Shown here one piece after another: positions 61,626-64,000 of a stretch of 64,000 bases of DNA. Origin of the DNA: Myxococcales bacterium (lineage in GTDB: Bacteria; Myxococcota_A; Polyangia; Nannocystales; Nannocystaceae). The DNA lies in NCBI GenBank assembly GCA_020633295.1, contig JACKDW010000002.1, positions 434,001 to 498,000 on the forward strand, given 5' to 3'. The first letter of the stretch is position 1. Every line of letters begins with the position of its first letter. Under the pieces are notes generated by a model. That model made no database searches. It was not told the origin of the DNA and saw only the letters and a program-made list of their open reading frames with translations. A program made the translations under genes and the position numbers.

Positions 61626-62195
61626 ATGACCACCCGCCCCCCGCGATCGCTCCGTATGAGGCTGCTCCTGACCGTCGGCCTCTGCGCCGGCGTCGTCGTC
61701 GGGTGCGCGACGCCCGTCGGGATCCCGCCGCAGTTCCGCTTCACCTGCGAGACCGACGAGGACTGCCAGGTGATCGTGGATGAGGAGAACGCGGACATGT
61801 ACCAGGAGCGCTGCATCTCGGGGCTGTGCCAGTACCCGTGCACCGGCTCCGTGCTCGCGCCGGTCGAGGGCGAGTGCCCCGACGACTTCATCGGCTGCTT
61901 CAACGGCGTCTGCTCGAACCTGTGCGAGACCGCGACGAAGCAGTGCCCGTCGCCGCAGACCTGCATCATTCAGGATGTCCCCGACGAGCTGGCCGGCCAG
62001 CTCCCAATCGATCTCACGGAGAGCGGCGTGTGCGGCATTCGCTGTGATGAGGCCGGCGCGCCCGACTGTCCCGACGGCCAGTTCTGCATCGAGGGCGCCT
62101 GCTTCGGCTTCAGCGACTTCACCGGTGGATCCGACACGAGCACCGGCGGGAGCACCGGCACGGACACCGACACGGACACGGGAGGTGGCGCGTGA
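61626..62195 (+). CDS. Cys-rich lipoprotein of unknown function
   Basis: A 189-residue lipoprotein with lipobox VVVGC (Cys about residue 27). Its Cys-rich mature part has FTCETDEDCQVI, RCISGLCQYPC, CFNGVCSNLCE, CPDGQFCIEGAC, similar in style to EGF-like or dickkopf-type disulfide repeats. A Gly/Ser/Thr/Asp tail follows (TGTDTDTDTGGGA). It resembles the 25-31 kb lipoprotein family only in composition, with the linker at the opposite end. Its stop overlaps the next start by four bases. Confidence 0.7.
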   Translation: MTTRPPRSLRMRLLLTVGLCAGVVVGCATPVGIPPQFRFTCETDEDCQVIVDEENADMYQERCISGLCQYPCTGSVLAPVEGECPDDFIGCFNGVCSNLCETATKQCPSPQTCIIQDVPDELAGQLPIDLTESGVCGIRCDEAGAPDCPDGQFCIEGACFGFSDFTGGSDTSTGGSTGTDTDTDTGGGA

Positions 62196-62845
62196 ACGCC
62201 ACGACGCGCGCGTGCGCGCTCACGGCCGCGCTCAGCGTGTTCGCGGCCGGCTGCGCGAGCCAGTCGACGACTCGACCGATCCGCCCGATCGACCCGCGCC
62301 TGCACGTGGGCGAGATGGGCACGCGGACCAACTTCGAGCTGCAGACGCTGGTCGCCAGCCAGGAGCCGCGGACGGCCAGCGCGGAGCGACCCGCGACGGA
62401 TGATCGACGCGAGCGCAAGCGGAAGAAGAGCGTCACGCGCCCGATCTTCTGGACCGGGATCGTGCTCTCGGTGATCGGCGGCGCGGGCACGATCGCGTTC
62501 GGGACGATCGGCGTGATCACCGAGCGCCAGCTGGTCGGCGCCCTCTACAACGATCTCGACCCCTCGACGACGGACCGGACGTTCACGGAGTCCGATCTCG
62601 ACACCCTCGAGACGCGGGGCGACACCGTGAACGCGCTGGCGATCGCCAGCGTGATCATCGGCCTCGTCGGCATGACCATGGCGGTCACGAGCTACGGCTA
62701 CGACTACACGCACTGCGGACCGCTGGCGCCCAAGCGACGCAACTGCGAGGCGGCCGGGTATGACGTCCCGGCGGCGAAGGGATCCGAGCAGGCGCGGCTG
62801 AGCCCGTCCGCCGAGGGGCCCGCGCCGGCCGCGAGCCCGCAGTAA
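62192..62845 (+). CDS. Lipoprotein with two membrane segments, unknown function
   Basis: A 217-residue protein. The lipobox is FAAGC (Cys about residue 21), followed by a charged region (DDRRERKRKKS). Two helices, FWTGIVLSVIGGAGTIAFG and ALAIASVIIGLVGMTMAV, flank a polar loop, and the tail is Ala/Pro-rich. A lipid anchor together with two membrane helices is unusual; an alternative is that the first segment is a plain signal anchor. It starts with GTG overlapping the previous stop (GTGA) and is cotranslated with that lipoprotein. No family recognised. Confidence 0.65.
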   Translation: MNATTRACALTAALSVFAAGCASQSTTRPIRPIDPRLHVGEMGTRTNFELQTLVASQEPRTASAERPATDDRRERKRKKSVTRPIFWTGIVLSVIGGAGTIAFGTIGVITERQLVGALYNDLDPSTTDRTFTESDLDTLETRGDTVNALAIASVIIGLVGMTMAVTSYGYDYTHCGPLAPKRRNCEAAGYDVPAAKGSEQARLSPSAEGPAPAASPQ

Positions 62846-62877
62846 CGCCGCCCGCGCTTCCGCGATACAACACGCCC

Positions 62878-64000
62878 ATGAGCGAGGCAGCGGGGCGCGG
62901 GATCTCTCGCCCGTGGGAGCGGCTCTCGGCGGCGCAGCGCGAGCTCAGCCCGCGCGTGATCCTGGGTGGGCTGCTCGGGCTCATCGCGGTCGTGCTGCTG
63001 CCGCTCGCGCAGTTCCGCTTCGTCTACGACGACTGGTGGACGATCGTCTCCAACGGGTTCCTGCGAAGGCCCGGCGAGCTCGCGCTCCTGCTGAGCCCGG
63101 AGGCGGTCGCGCGCAACATCCCCGACGCGTTCCGCCCGACGCTGGTGGTGTTCGACGTCCTCACCTACCAGGTCCTTGGGACATCTTCACATCTCCACCA
63201 CCTGCTCTCGGTCGCGCTGCACGTGCTGGTCTGCGGGCTGCTCGCGCGCTGGCTGCGGCTGCTCGGCGCCGGCGTGCTGCTGCGCGCCGCGACCACGGCG
63301 ATGTTCGGCTTGCTGGCGATCCACGCGGAGGCGGTGGCGGTCGTCTCGTATCGCGAAGATCTGCTGGCCGCGGCGCTCGGGCTGCTCGCGCTCTCGGCCG
63401 CGACGCGCAGCGCGGAGGCGCCGACGCGCGCGCGTGACCTCGGCGCGCTCGCGCTCGCGGCCGCGCTGTCGGCCCTCGCCTGCGGCGCCAAGATGAGCGC
63501 CGCGACCCTGCCGGCGCTGTGGGTGCTCGCCCACTCGCTCAGCCCGTGGCGTCTCCCGCTCTCGCGCTCGCGACGGGCGCTCGGCTTCGCGGCGCTTTGC
63601 CTGGGCGTGGGGTTGGCGGTGGCCCACACGGCCCTCCTCCATGGCGGCATTAGCCCGTATGAGACCGCGGCGTCGCCAAACCCGCGCCTGCTGGCCACGC
63701 GCGTGGGCCTCGGGCCGGTCCTCGCCCAGTCGACGCAGATCCACCTCGCCTACCTGCAGCAGATGATCGCGCCCTTCGGGCTGTCGCCCGAGTACACCGA
63801 CCGCGGCGCCTCGTGGCGCGATCCGGCGACGGTGCTGGCCACGGCGAGCTTGCTCGGGCTGGCGCTCTGGGGGGTGTCGTGCGCGGCGCGACGGCGCCGT
63901 CCACTCACGGCGCTGGTGATCCTCGGCGCGTTCGTGCTCGCGCTGCCGACCAGCAACCTCGTCGCTATCCCCAACATGCGCGCCGATCGCTTCGTCTACT
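62878..64000 (+). CDS. TMTC-like polytopic membrane protein, N-terminal part (runs off right edge)
   Basis: The first 374 residues are visible. After helix 1 comes FRFVYDDWWTIVSNG, the Asp-Asp loop of GT-C enzymes, then FRPTLVVFDVLTYQVLG, HHLLSVALHVLVCGLLARWL and IHAEAVAVVSYREDLLAA. The last segment (H-x-E-A-V, R-E/A-D-L-L) is the DUF1736/TMTC signature, and the visible end LPTSNLVAIPNMRADRF matches it too. TMTC proteins are O-mannosyltransferase-like and usually carry TPR repeats at the C-terminus, which would lie outside the window. It begins 32 bases after the lipoprotein pair. Confidence 0.82.
   Translation, partial: MSEAAGRGISRPWERLSAAQRELSPRVILGGLLGLIAVVLLPLAQFRFVYDDWWTIVSNGFLRRPGELALLLSPEAVARNIPDAFRPTLVVFDVLTYQVLGTSSHLHHLLSVALHVLVCGLLARWLRLLGAGVLLRAATTAMFGLLAIHAEAVAVVSYREDLLAAALGLLALSAATRSAEAPTRARDLGALALAAALSALACGAKMSAATLPALWVLAHSLSPWRLPLSRSRRALGFAALCLGVGLAVAHTALLHGGISPYETAASPNPRLLATRVGLGPVLAQSTQIHLAYLQQMIAPFGLSPEYTDRGASWRDPATVLATASLLGLALWGVSCAARRRRPLTALVILGAFVLALPTSNLVAIPNMRADRFVY

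Overview
The window is 64 kb of very G+C-rich (roughly 70% by eye), densely packed bacterial DNA. The gene content points to a myxobacterium (Myxococcota), most probably of the Nannocystis type. The signs are a long outer-membrane barrel of a myxobacterial family, a protein ending in an MXAN_5187-like domain, a myxobacterial-style PilZ protein, and many lipoproteins with long Thr/Ser/Gly linkers after the lipobox. That placement is inference from families; no rRNA or tRNA was seen.

Region by region. 1-585: the N-terminal part of an adenine DNA methylase running off the left edge. 964-10552: outer-membrane barrel, radA, a response regulator, a DNRLRE-like lipoprotein, a cinA-recA pair, a PP2C phosphatase and a PilZ protein. 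10599-16456: a selenocysteine module. selD and selB diverge from a 71-bp gap, and selA lies 1.2 kb further on. selD is itself interrupted by an in-frame TGA inside its active-site motif, so it is a selenoprotein whose true start lies 165 bases upstream of the first ATG after that TGA. 16480-25065: an FHA protein coupled to comEC, an MXAN_5187-like protein, peptide deformylase, a TonB-like membrane protein, and a suppressor-of-fused protein coupled to serC.

25266-30809 holds five related Cys-rich lipoprotein genes, one of them short, around a small P-loop kinase-like gene. Two A+T-rich islands with perfect inverted repeats sit here; they share ACTTA/TAAGT half-sites and probably control the family. 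30860-43086: STAS-type signalling proteins, a small lipoprotein, a PrsW-like protease, two GT-C membrane glycosyltransferases, an acidic-repeat protein, a FIST gene coupled to a GAF-STAS gene, and a histone-deacetylase-like gene. 43161-50450 is one overlapping run of cell-surface glycan genes (GT2, methyltransferase, GT-C proteins), broken by several frame changes at about 46.8-47.4 kb. 50508-56758: a secreted protein, a fatty-acid hydroxylase-like protein, an HD hydrolase coupled to a previously unlisted 41-residue membrane protein, a thioredoxin/DUF255 lipoprotein and another GT-C protein. 56795-61229: a PHA-system-like protein, an orphan DpnA-like methylase, and the conserved rpsB-tsf-pyrH-frr block with two terminators. 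61626-64000: two coupled lipoproteins and a TMTC-like membrane protein cut by the right edge.

The most striking observations are the UGA-containing selD with a hairpin at the codon; two six-copy arrays of 14-bp repeats that each begin inside the last codons and stop codon of a gene and end in the same 9-mer; and the lipoprotein family with its shared palindromic A+T islands.
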